Shown in pieces: positions 47,287-59,220 of a stretch of DNA of 64,000 nt (within the stretch, counting starts at the first letter, position 1; each line of letters opens with the position of its first letter). Location: positions 72,455,057 through 72,519,056 of the forward strand of contig CP141135.1 of the NCBI GenBank assembly GCA_035236585.1. The letters are read 5' to 3'. Source of the DNA: Warburgia ugandensis. Lineage: Eukaryota > Streptophyta > Magnoliopsida > Canellales > Canellaceae. Under the pieces are notes generated by a model, which worked only from the letters and a program-made list of their open reading frames with translations, was not told where the DNA came from and made no database searches. A program made the position numbers and the translations under genes.

Positions 47287-47959
47287 CTTTAGAAGTTACA
47301 AACAAATCAAAGATAGAAGGACATTAAGAAGGGCACTCTCTTTGGAGAACTATCAATTAAGATGAGAAAAGCACAAGCCATTCAGCGGAAATAGTCAATC
47401 TAATCATCTCGTTCAAAACCCACGATGGGAAATCAAAGAAAAACCCCAAGTCCTAAGCCATTTCATGGAAATCCAAATCAGTAAGTCAACAAAACGCAGT
47501 AAAACATGCATTTCAATAATCTATTCCATCATTCATCAAAACCCACTTCATTAATCACACCATAAATATGACTTTTCAAGCTTAAAAATGAAGTGGTACA
47601 GAAAGTCTCCCCGTTTCACACTTAAAATATAAGTGGTTGAAAGAGCATAAGGGGAAAATGTTGGTAAATTTGTACCCTCGTGAAATTCTTGATAGTCTTA
47701 GGATGTACTCCAATTATATATAGTAAAATCTCCTTAAATTAATAGCTTTAGGATTGAAGGTTATTTATTGATATATTAAGCTTTTTATAAAAAAAAAATG
47801 GACTTATGCACTCATTCACGCAACCCCTTTGAGGAACCTCGAACTCATGACTTTCCAATCTATCTATTATATATTATAGTAATTTAGTTTTTCACCCAAC
47901 ACACAACTATCTATTATTTTGCCACGTGGCACTCGCTTTACTCTATTAAACTGTCATGT

Positions 47960-47961
<2 letters not shown>

Positions 47962-48015
<54 letters not shown>
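47962..48015. repeat. (CT)n microsatellite, about 27 units
   Basis: Uninterrupted CT run of 54 bp, the same length as the run 1.27 kb upstream at 46693. Confidence 0.92.
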
Positions 48016-48018
<3 letters not shown>

Positions 48019-48323
48019 AAAGAAATAAGAGGGCTCTTCTATTTTCTATCCTTGGGTAAGGGATTGGAGATCTCTATTAATATTGGTTGAATAAGTAAGA
48101 CTCTTTAACAGTTATTAAGTTATCTTTTATTTTTCTCTAAATTTTTTATTTATTATTGTACATATTTGATAAAGAATAGGACTTCTATAATAAACTCTAA
48201 CTATCTTAAAATCTACACATGTGTATGTGTATTTGTTTTTGTGTGTGTCATCATTCTTTTATTAGCCATTATGGATGGTAAGGAGAAAACCTTTTATGAC
48301 TAGAAGTTCTAAATTTACTCTTT

Positions 48324-49052
48324 TTTATTTTAAAAGTAGTAAAATCTAATTGATTGGTACTCATTTTTCAAAGATGTTGGTTTCACCCTAATTAATGGTT
48401 TGGATCATCAATAAACAAAAGCAATACCATTTTTCATCTAAGTCTCTATAAGGAATGATAGGTGGAAGGCACTATATAGACCTTAGCCAGAAGTGGTGAA
48501 CATTTCTTATTAAGGGGGCCTTCCTTTAAATGATCTGACTTGTTTATCTCATCCACCTCGATTTGAATAACTAGTAATTCTATTAGTGTGTGGATTTGAT
48601 AATTCTAGTACTTGAAAATGTGTGCTACTTATTAGAAGAAGTAGACCGTTAGAAAATTTATATAATGGCAGTATAAATTCAACTCCAAAAAAACATGGTT
48701 TCTCTAACTAAAATCTTCCAATCATCACAAGTTTAGGTTTACTAGTTATCTAAACCCAAAGCAATGAGGTCAATGATTCTAATCATTAAAAGCTGGGTCC
48801 CCTTAATGTCAAATGTTGGGTGCTTCTGGCTAAGCTCCATTCAAAGGCCTTCGGCTTAGTATTCCTAATTCTCTATTATTTTTTGACATAACATTTTTAC
48901 CATTTATCTTTGTCATTCTTTTGTGAATTTTTAAAGATTTTTCTCTTTAATTCATAATTAAATACATCCTCTCATTTTATTTTTAAAGTGGAAGAACCCA
49001 ATTGATTAATGGTTATTTTTCAAAGAAACAAGTCCCACTTTAATCAGTAGGC
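48324..49052. repeat. Diverged direct repeats flanking the foldback
   Basis: 48324-48410 and 48974-49052 align along their length (shared AATTGATT, ATTTTTCAAAGA and a CCCACTTTAAT-like segment). They lie outside the foldback arms at 48454 and 48866, giving an LTR-like or segmental-duplication layout. Confidence 0.55.
48454..48866. mobile_element. Foldback MITE, arms over 120 bp
   Basis: The left arm 48454-48577 (CTTAGCCAGAAG, ATTAAGGGGG, AATGATCTGACTTG, ATAACTAGTAA) pairs with the inverse of 48738-48866. About 160 bp of loop lies between. No coding potential. Related by arm motif to 3552-3790. Confidence 0.65.
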
Positions 49053-50381
49053 TTTTTCTATCCCTATTGTTCCTATAATCAATTGAATTATTACTTTATT
49101 ATCTTATTAGTTTAACGAATTTATCAATTTACTACATCAGGCTAAGTTAGGATCGAACAATTTGTATTAATTTAGAAAGATAAATAATTTATCAAATATT
49201 AACTCAAGAGGATTTTACTGTACAATATATTGCCTTATATACGAGGCTTGTCATGGATCATTCTCTCCGTGTAACTTAACGCATGTACTCTATGCGCCCG
49301 TCGTTTTTCCTCCTGAGCCCAACAGCTATAACTTTAAGTGGAACGAGATTTCCGAAGATCAGAACTATCCAGTGTTGCTTTTGACTTAAATGGGCAATGC
49401 TCTGAAATCTTTTTTCTCATCCCACCGGTCTATCTCATGAATCATGAACCCAACAGAATACTGCACCCCTCTGTTTTCAGAAGGCAACGGTGAGTACATG
49501 AGAAGGAAACTTTGAAAAATCAAAGGCTTAGATTGTTAAAATGAGTATATTTTTGTGCATGATTATCCACAGCAACCTCAACCTGCAAACGGCTTGGATC
49601 GTTTAGACATGGGTCCTAGTTTTGTTACTTGTGCTGCACCTTTTCTCCAAGAGAAAGCGTGTAACCTTCTTAGAACCATATACAAAGGTAAAAATCCTTA
49701 AGCATGCTCCAATCACCCTTAAGAATAATCCTAATGCAGGAATTAAATCATTAACAGAAGAAAATTCTTGAATTAAATAGTTAAGAGAGGAAAAATTTTG
49801 GCATTAGTTCATTGCAGACAACAAGAAGCCTCTCCTCATTAGACTTAGTAGGAGGTTCGAGGTGACACTTTTTCCCTTGTTGGACTGATCCTGAGGAGAT
49901 TCAGGAATTAGGATAATCAGTTTGTAGATAGTTTGTTTTATAATTGGTTTATGTATCAAAAAAATGGAAAAATGAAAATAAAATAAAATAATGGGCTGCT
50001 ATTCATAGAACTCATGAAATTTAAACTGAAAGTGTCAAGATCAACCATCAAAACTCATAGGAAGATGGGTATTAACAAAGAAAGGGGCAGTTCATTGGGC
50101 TATGTCCAAAACTAGCTCACTTTTGCAGAAACATCTGCATGTCAGTATGCAAGCAGATAAACAAGTGCGTATCCTAATGCTTGGGCTTTACAATTGGAAA
50201 TTGAATGGGACACGGGAAGCAAGCAGAACCATATACACAGGAAAGGACTAATGCAGAAGATGAATTGCCTTTAAGAATAGTTGTAGATTAAGATGGATAT
50301 GTACAATGGCACTGCATCTTTATCTTTAACATAACTGATAATTATAAAGATTTGGTTCATTCAGGGTGTCTATTTCTGGTC

Positions 50382-53300
50382 TCAGTTCCAGCGTTTTGCA
50401 TTCTTCAGTCCTTTCGATTTTGCTTTTGCATGTTGAAAAGCCATCCTTCTCTGTTTCTTCTGGGCTTCTTTTTCTGCCTGTAGAATTAATGACGTTAATA
50501 TGGAAGATAAGAAACACAGCAGCTAGCTCTGTAAACGAATTCAAGTTCAAAATCCGTACCTTTGTCATCTTTGATTTGGCTTTCACTTTTGGGGCCTTCT
50601 CCTCAAGCTCCGCCTCACGCTCCTGTTCTCTTTCTCTGGCTTCAAGGTTTTTCTCTAGGTAATACTGTGAAAGAATTGATTAGCCAAAGAGTGTCAGAAG
50701 ACTTAAAACAAATTCAGCAAACCACATGACAATTAACTCTACACAACATCCACTGTTTCTAAAGTGAAAAAAGAGAATATAGAACATCCATCCTTATTAC
50801 TCAAAAATCTGACTCTTTTACAGCTCAATCCGCAATAATACACATACGTGACACTGTCACCCTGCCCATTCTTGATTCATATGATCTTTAAGTCCACACC
50901 ATCCATCTGATGTATAAACTGCACATTGGAATGTCCAATATTCCAGTGATCATACAACCTAACATCCAAGCAGTATCTCCAAACATCAGATATGGATTAC
51001 TTTTTCACCAAAGAAATTATAAGTCATGATTCTTGAAGCAGAACAATAATGGGGCTAACAGGATGATAATCTGGATTATACACCAAACTCAAAGTGTATG
51101 TTGGACATGGGAACTCGATCCATCTCTAGTCCTTGTCACCAAACAGGAAAAAAAGCTGTGCAGAAGTTTTATCTTTGCCCAAGCTGGTTGGTTCTGGTGA
51201 GCAATGAAATTAAGAGAACCATTTTCATCAGTACTTCTCAAGTAGCTGGTCGGGTAGAAAGTTGAAGACTTGCATATCCTTTACAATGATTACCGCTACT
51301 TCCCTCTGTCATACAAATATTGGTGCTACCTGTCACGGCCTTAGCTTTTCCCTATGTCATCGACATGCGGCACCCTTGCTAGGCCCTTGTCCTTAGCCCC
51401 AAGTCAGCCTCTACCAAGCTCCTAACCTGCACCCATGCAGCTAGGACAGTCAGCTCACCAAGAACAGAGGAAGGAAACACACTCATAAGAGAACTTCCTT
51501 TGTGATCACTTGTGAGTGCACTTCATTCCTCTCTTCTTGGTGGGTTAGTGTCCTACGTGCAAGGGTGCAAGCTAGGAACTTGGGACAGCAGACTCGGGGC
51601 TTTGCATGGATGCCGCATGGTAGAGGGCATAGAGAAAAGCCAGGGCCGTGACATACTGCCTGTGAAAGCAGAATAGCACTTTACGCATAGTCAGCCACCC
51701 CTTCCCCCCACGCTCCATTCTGCCAGCCACAACCACCAAGACCTCCAGAACAACTTTTTAGGGAAAACCACAATGGCCATTTAAATACTAATTTTCTGAC
51801 AACATTAAATAAAGGCACTCATGTATGTTCTTCACATGTTAACCATGACACCTCAATTATGGATCAGTGTCTGAAAATTTCATGTTGCATACAGTCAATT
51901 TCTAGGTTACTCATGAAGGAACTTCTAAGAGACAGCTTTCAAAATAACTTGCTGTTTCTGTAACCATTGCAATAGTTTTTTAATGAAAAGGAGAGCGACT
52001 TGAGAAGTCGCTTTTCTTATTCTTCAGAAGAGTAACTAGTCTAATCTTTAAAACCAGAAGATTAGCACAACCTAGAAGTAGAATACTAAAGCAAGCATGT
52101 AATTGCCCTGCTTCTCAGGAACTGTAGCAACTTACATTGTAGTCGCCTGCATAATCTTGCAGATTCCTGTCCTTCACCTCCACCACCCTATTAACTATTT
52201 GCTTTACGAAGTACCTATCATGAGAAACTGTGATGACAGTGCCCTTGTACTCCATTATTGCCTCCTGTTTGTGCACCAGCAAGAAATGATTAAATTCTCA
52301 GTAGCATGTTTCATGGTTGGAATAAAGCTTGGGACATAACTGAGAAAGATTTGGATGAGTACCTCCAGCATCTCCTTTGTTGGTATATCTAAATGGTTTG
52401 TAGGTTCATCCAAAACTAGCAAAGTTGATGGCTTTACCATGAATGTGCAGAAAGCAAGTCGTGCCTGGACATTTACAGGGAAATTTAAGTGAAAATACTG
52501 GCGGTGGTATCATGCCAAAAGCGTAGAGAAGGGATGTTCACATCGATGCCACAAATAAATGAAGCTATCAGAACAATATCAAATGAAGTGAAGTGATCGA
52601 AACAATAACAAATTGGAACCTATCTAAACCATGATATTGGCTAACACATTGATGTTCCAAATTCAGTTGCAGAGCCTGACACTTTGTTTCCCGGCTGATA
52701 CTGATGCACATTATCCAAGTTAAATAGTTTCCACATGCTAGAGGGGTTACACCAAACCAAAAGATGGTATCCAAGAAGAAAGCATCAGAGCTTTCACTTG
52801 CATAACTGCATCCACCTTAGAAGCCAAATACCAGTGACATGAATCCAGGCCAGTCACCAGGATTCTTGTGGTATATATTACACAATATGAGACTTAGTGA
52901 TTTTGCACAAATATGCCTGAAACAAGGTTAGTTTCCGCTTAAGCCATTGTCAATATTAACATAATAACATGGAATCAAAAGAGCTCGGATGGATTGCCGA
53001 ACCAGGAGCGCAGAAGAATCACAATTCAGGACTTAAATCATATTGCTGCTTCAATACCAAAAATGGAAAGTGAGACACAAGTAGACAGATTGATTGCAGA
53101 AAGTGGAAGGTTACTGCTGCTATTATCAATTCTTCGTTTCAATGAACCAAGCTTATATGACTAAGGTATAAAAAGATATGTAGAGAAGTATGCAGAGAAT
53201 TGAAATGACACTGATATGAAACTTAACAAGTACAAGAAAAGGAGAGATACTGCCAACATGTCAATCATATATGATATATGTGAATGAGAGATGTGAAACT

Positions 53301-56300
53301 ACCATGCTAGACACTTACCTTCTCACCACCACTCAAAAGGGAAACCTTTCTGTCAAGCATGTCTGCTTTGAAATTGCAACGTCCAAGAAGTCCTTTAATT
53401 TCATCAAGTCTCCAGTCCACTGCAACTTCTTCTACAGTCTGAAGCACCGTTTTCTCCAAATCAAGTGCCTCTGCCTGATAGATGAGGAGATTAGCCTTAA
53501 CTGATTGCCCAAATGTCAAAATCCAATACAACGAAACTATAACAATTACTTAGCACGTGGTTTCTTGTTTAAGAACCTCTGACTGCACATTCTCCAAGCA
53601 CCATTACCTTGCCAACAATTAAGAATGTCTGAGTGCAGTTTGTTAGATGTTTCCTGTTCTGTAATTTTTGTTTTTGTTTTTTTTTTTTTCTTTTCTTTTG
53701 GTGAATCTAGTTTTGTAATTTTCTCCCATTTTCATGGTTAAGATGATCAATCCTAGGCAACTGTTTCTAGAGCTAATCTCCAGAAAGTTATCCACGGTAC
53801 TATTTTGATGCAAGGATGGCAGTGATTGTTTTCTTCTAAGCTGGGATAAAATGTACAGTATCAAGGTTTGACACAAAGCCCACAACAGATTCAACCCCAG
53901 GAATGAGGTATGATGAAAGGGCACTTTACATCATGACCTCAGATATGTACCAAATGCAAACCAGTGGGGGGGCAGCCCCGATGCACGAAGCTCCCGCCTA
54001 TGCAGGGTCTTGGGAACGGGCGGACCACAAGGGCCTAAAGTACACAGCCTTACCTTGCAGTTTGCAAGAGGCTGTTTCCACGCCTTGAACCCGTGACCTC
54101 AAGGTCACACGATGACAACTTGAACCCATGACCAAATGCAAACCAGTGTGACCAACATATTCAGATAAAAAATTTGAAATACTCAACTAAACAAAGGCAA
54201 GCATGATAAATTCATTACACCTAATACATACATACCTGGTTTTGCTCAAAGTAATTTGGCAGAACATTATGCTCCCCAATCAAGATTTCACCTCCTCTTG
54301 GGTTCTCCAAACCCATAATCAATTTAAGAAGAGTACTCTTTCCACATCCATTTGGACCAATAATGGCAACTTTCTCTCCTCTCTCAATTGTAAGATTTGC
54401 CTTTTCAAACAAGACCTGACATAAAGATGCAAATAATGACCATTAAAGAAAAAATGCTAGATAATGTTAATGAGACACAAATTACTCAAAACTCATGGTT
54501 CTTCCTTATAATGTGGAAAATTTACTAACCTCATCATCATATGCATATTCTAGATTTTTAATCATAACTACAGATCTTCCACTTCTTCCACGCTCAGGGA
54601 ATCTAAACTTGATTTGTTTCCGTTCGAATGGCTTCTCAACTTGCTCTTCGTCTTGGAGTTTCTCCAATTTCTGGTATACAGAATAACCCAGAACAGTTTA
54701 AACAGCTGGTTTAAGGATATGAAAAGCTTGGCATCAGATGCATGATTATGTTGGAGAAACTAGAAAATTATCAAACAAAACAATCAGAATTACAGTACAA
54801 ATTTCTGAAAATACGAAACTGTCTGAACTGAACAAAAGAGTGATGCACTAATAAGAAGAAACAATTCTGGTTTCCGGTACTAGGCTTTTGTCATACAAAA
54901 TAATAGTAACACTTCAAATACCACTCAGTTTATTTCAAATGAAATACAAGTACCACTTAAAATACCACTCAGTTAATTCCAAAAAATGTTTGTTTTAGAG
55001 TCAGCTTAATGAAAGAATAATTAAATTATAATCTTTGGAAGTAAAAACAAAAAATGTCATTTCAATAGTTAAAGCCTTAAAGGTACTTATTATTATGGCA
55101 CAAAGAATTAGGTATATTTGAGATACCACAATAGAAGTGATTTACAATGTCATAGAGGTCCCAATAGAAGTTGATACCACTTCTACTGGGAGTGAAGGAT
55201 GCCGATCTAAAAATGGCAATAGCTCTGTCATCTATGTAAGTTGCAAATACTACTCAAGAGGCATTAACCAGTCACAAGAACTCCATCAAGCAAGAGCATG
55301 TGCTGGAAATGAAGAGGAAATTACCAACAAATGGCATTAATTAGCTATATATTTCCATCAAGAGAAAGAGTATATGTTGGAGAATGAACAACAGATGTAT
55401 GTCCTGTACAGAGATGGTTTTATTACTAGTCAAAGACACAAGCAGTCTTGCTTGATTGCTATGACTTGTTGTTACCAGTTCACAAGACCTCCATCAAGCA
55501 AGAGCATGTGCTGGAAATGAATAGGAAATTACCAACAAACGGCGTTAATTAGTTATATATTTCTATCAAGAGAAAGAGTATATATGGAGAATGAACAACA
55601 GATGTATATCCTGCAAAGAGAAGTTTTTATTACTGGTCAAAAAGACAAGCAGTCTTGCTTGATTGCTATGACTTGTTGTTACCAGTTCATACAACAAACT
55701 AAGGATTTTAACACAAAAAGTAAAGGACCCCATACATCTTGTTCCTAGATTGTCTCAGCGTCATGTTCAACATGCTCACATTAAGACCTTAAATTCAATT
55801 CAGCAGCATACTAAATAAAGCAGGGACAGATCTAAATACCTTTTCTGCAGTGGATGCACGGCCAGCATTAGCACCAGCACTCAACCGGTTTATCATGTCT
55901 TTTGTATGTTCAATTTGTTTTTGCTGCTTCTCCCAAGCTGCATATTGAGCTTCTATCCATGCCGCTTTTGCTACCAGATACTCAGAATAGTTTCCTTCAT
56001 ATGTCTTAGAAACTCCCATATCTGTTTCTACAATTTTTGTACACAGCTGATCAAGGAATGCTCTGTCGTGAGATATGATGACCATAGGGACATCTTGCTT
56101 CTTAAGATAACCTTCTAGCCACTCAATTGTGTCAAGATCAAGATGATTTGTAGGTTCATCCAGAAGCAGCAAATCAGGCTCCTGCAAGTGACCAAATACC
56201 AACAACGATTAACACCACAAGTCCAATAAATTTCACCGCATACCAACAATTAACCAAACTTTTCATGGTCTGATATCCCTTCCATAGCTATTCCTAGCAC

Positions 56301-58407
56301 ATTCAGTAAGGTTTAACCAACAACATACTACTACCATATAATAGAAAGATGCGGGTATTGAGATTTAATTAGTCTGCCCAACATACTGATTAGTAACAAT
56401 TAATGGAAGTCCCAATCCTCCATACCAATACGGAAAACAGACAAACCATGAATAGATAGGCATAGGCGTGATAATAAACTAGAAAAAAGTTCGCGTGCAT
56501 TGTCTAGTAATTGTTTTTTATATGCCTTATGTCACGGGCTGAGATTTTCAGACGCCCGTGCGGCACTTAGTCTTGGCTTCTCACCCCGAACCAACTAAGT
56601 AAGCCTGACTAAAGCTCAAAGGAGAAGAACAACTGAAAGAACACTTTGAAGGAACTTGTAGCTTTATTGCTTGAAGATGCTTACCACTTTCTTGGATGCC
56701 TTACAAGGGAGGGAGCTCATCTATTTATAGGTGCTCACCTCCTTCCACCTCCTTGATGGACGGTGGGGATCTTTACATGTGTTAAACATCCAATGGTTAA
56801 GGACTTTTCTAGAACTCTCTCTAGAAGTTTCTACACAAGTCTAGGACTCCAGCATGTTCAAGATGCTCCTGGAGTGTTCTAGAGTCTACATGTGCTTGGG
56901 CCTTCTAGATCATGGATCCCATGGATGGATCCAAGTCCCCAAGTTGGACTCATGAGTTGGGCAGGTCTGCGTCATATTGGTCATGGACCTTGCAGTCCAT
57001 GACACTTATCTTCCACATGACAAATACTTAAAAGCATGATGTTGCTCGCTTTGTGTGTGTTTGCATGCCTTACCAACTAATAGAAAGACTAAGAACCTTT
57101 TGGCAGATGAAACTGCATTTGAGATTTAGCATTTTTCAGAATGTACATAGCACTTTAAAAATTAAATAAATAAAACAACAACTCTTCCAGCTGAAGAAAA
57201 AGGTAATGATCATAGAGGCATAAGGCACAACATCAGTGATTCAGTTTTGTTCTAAATACATTATATGTAATTTCTCTTATAATCCTTTATTAGGAGAAAA
57301 ACTGAGATGCATTCATCAATGGTTCCACGGGCAAGGAAGCTAGAAAGTTTTTTTGTTTCCCACTTCATCCAAGAAGTCAAAAGACAGACACACTCTAGTA
57401 AGCAAGCACTCTAATTTCAATTACTCGAGTAATTCCCAACACCCATCAATTCCAGACTATAAAATAAAAAATCTTCCAACTAAAGATCAATACAGTTTCC
57501 TAGCTAGTTCGGGAAGAAAACATACCTGAAGAAGAATCTTTCCAAGAGACATCCTCATCTGCCACCCGCTGCTAAACGAGGCAACCAACCTATCAGAATC
57601 CTCGGTCGTGAATCCGAGCTCCGGCATCATCTTACTAATCTTCACATCCACTTCATCGAGATCAACAGCTTGAGCTCTCCTCTGAAGCAAATCCAATTCA
57701 TCCAAAAGCCTCCCCATCAATCCCAAATCCTCCACTGAACTCTCCAGCGCTTTCTGAACCTTCTCCAATCTCCCAGCAACCTCCATTTCCTCCTTAAATG
57801 CATTCAAAAACTCTTCCTTCACTGTCCTGCTAGGACACACTTCGAATTCTTGGCTCAAAAATGCGATTTTCATGTTCGGTTTCGCCTTAATCACATTCCC
57901 TGAATCGGGTTCTTCCAACCCCGAGATAATTCGCAATTGGGTAGTTTTCCCCGCACCATTTACACCAACTAATCCAACCTTTTCACCTTTCTTCACTTCC
58001 CAACTCACATCTTTCAAAACAGTAACACCTTTGTAACTCTTACTAATGTTTTCTAACCTAACACCTGAAGAAACACTCGAAGCACCACTGTTTGAACTCT
58101 TTTTCCCTCGTTTTCCTTGATTTTCATCTGTGGTAGAGGTTTCTGAGAATAGGTATTCTACATCCGTTGTTTCTACTACCGAAGTTTCAACAGCAACTGC
58201 AGAAACTATTGCCGAATTCTTCTTTCTAGAGTTAAACGAACTCACTTTACTAACTAAATCAGGATGAATTTTCCTGGTTTGTGTTAAAGAAGCTGAAATC
58301 GGCCGAAAATGAAGACCAATACTGGTTTTTCTAGCGTGTAAAAAAGCAGAACCAGTGAGAAAGCTCGATCGAAGATCAACAAATTGGAGCTTGCTAGCTG
58401 CATCCAT
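50382..58407 (-). CDS. ABCF5: ABC transporter F family protein (ABCF5-like, plastid type)
   Basis: Soluble twin-ATPase ABC protein without membrane segments; relatives (GCN20, EttA) act on ribosomes. Nine exons, all phase 0: 58407-57526, 56181-55840, 54670-54530, 54415-54236, 53474-53319, 52464-52363, 52264-52136, 50664-50560, 50477-50382; 710 residues, close to the Arabidopsis protein. The ATG at 58407 ([13 protein letters not shown]) is preferred over one 39 bp upstream because it matches the family start. Residues 1-80 are Ser/Thr/Arg-rich, likely a plastid transit peptide. Domain 1: Walker [10 protein letters not shown] (148-156), signature [11 protein letters not shown], Walker B LLLLDEP (298-304), switch ISHDR. 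Domain 2: GPNGCGKST (475-483), LSGGEK (562-567), LLVLDEP (582-588), VSHDR. A Lys/Glu-rich coiled tail ends KNAKRWN. No lesions. Introns carry a solo LTR, a tandem duplication, a SINE and a foldback. Confidence 0.95.
51331..51653. mobile_element. TGTCACGG foldback element in ABCF intron 7
   Basis: 323 bp with arms of about 45 bp: the left begins TGTCACGGCCTTAGCTTTTC, and the inverse of the right begins TGTCACGGCCCTGGCTTTTC; both continue to CTATG and ATGCGGCA. Inner segments (CACCAAGAA, GAGGAA) are also inverted. The start resembles the solo LTR at 56530 (TGTCACGG...GCGGCAC), so it may be two LTR ends joined head to head. No clear target duplication. Confidence 0.65.
53967..54130 (-). mobile_element. 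Au-type SINE in ABCF intron 4, perfect target duplication
   Basis: Flanked by ACCAAATGCAAACCAGTG at 53949-53966 and 54131-54148 (18 bp, identical). Body from GGGGCAGCCCCGATGCACGA to TCACACGATGACAACTTG, then GAACCCATG before the duplication, so the normal 5' end is truncated or replaced. Sense to the ABCF gene. Confidence 0.95.
55268..55681. repeat. 207-bp tandem duplication in ABCF intron 2
   Basis: Two copies, 55268-55474 and 55475-55681, about 90% alike, sharing GAGCATGTGCTGGAAATGAA and AGCAGTCTTGCTTGATTGCT. The start of a third unit (CCAGTTCAT) follows at 55682. Intronic, non-coding. Confidence 0.85.
56530..57004 (-). mobile_element. Solo LTR in ABCF intron 1
   Basis: 475 bp with TGTCA...TGACA ends. 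Flanked by CTTA (56526-56529 and 57005-57008); if the element starts one base later the duplication is the 5-bp CTTAT. On the minus strand CTATAAATAG at 56721-56730 looks like the LTR TATA box. No internal retrotransposon sequence lies beside it, so it probably arose by LTR-LTR recombination. Confidence 0.7.
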
Positions 58408-58462
58408 TTTCGATGATTCGAAAAGTGAATTCAATAACAAATTCAATAGAAGTGCTGAAATT

Positions 58463-58498
58463 GTGAGAGAGACATAGAGAGAGAGGGAGAGAGAGAGA
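58463..58498 (-). promoter_or_regulatory. CT-rich leader of the ABCF gene
   Basis: CT-repeat stretch 56-91 bp upstream of the ATG, a common feature of plant 5' leaders. No TATA box is evident nearby. Confidence 0.4.
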
Positions 58499-59050
58499 AT
58501 TGGAGCAAAGAGGAATTTCTCTGGGGATGGGGAAGGGGAAGAGTTGCAGAGAAACTCTCCGTCTGCCCACAGAAAACAGCAGAACTGGGATGGAAAGGTG
58601 AGATTTTGTAGGGAATCTGAAATATGGGGTTCTTCTGGTTGTCTATTAAGTTAGTGGACTGAAATGCCCCTTATTTTGGTGGGAAACTACACTATGTGCC
58701 CATGTTTGTTTGCTGTTTGGTTGGAGGATAGCGCTATCCTGGATGACACTTGTCCTAGAAGGACTAGATCTGTGATAGGTGATAACCCTATCTACAAATA
58801 ATTCTACAAGGAGAAGTTTAGATAGTGTGGCACGAGTCTGTCCTCCATTTGCTTAACCTTATCTTTCTTTAGGGTCTTTGTTGGGTTTGCGGTATCGGTC
58901 TAAGCCGAAACAGGCCGATATCGACCGGTATTTTGGTAATATTAACCGGTACCGATTTGAGGTGGTACTAAAGATTTTTACATTTAGCTAGAAGTACATG
59001 CGGCAGTGATCCAAACTATTCAATTTTGGGCCCGAGTCAGTCTCTCCTCC

Positions 59051-59220
59051 TTAGTACAATGGTAGAATTGTTGTCATGTGATCTTATGTCATTGCTCAAA
59101 ATGTAGGAACAGCCTTTTCTAAAAATACAAGATAAAATTACGTAATATAGACTCTTATAGTCCGTCCCTTCTTCAAACTCCACGCACACGGAAACTTTGT
59201 GCACCACACTGCTTTTTTTT
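59051..59220 (+). mobile_element. Au-type SINE, diverged
   Basis: From TTAGTACAATGGTAGAATTG (A-box-like) through TATAGTCCGTCCCTTCTTC to GTGCACCACACTGC and a T8 run. Confidence 0.78.

Larger units (their letters stand above)
47287..50381. other. Intergenic, repeat-rich, no gene seen
   Basis: Contains the CT microsatellite at 47962-48015, direct repeats flanking a foldback element (48324-49052) and AT-rich sequence. The part next to 50382 is the 3' flank of the ABCF gene. Confidence 0.5.

Noticed and set aside
46693..48015. The two CT runs as a duplicated segment
   Set aside because: Equal length only; their flanks do not align.
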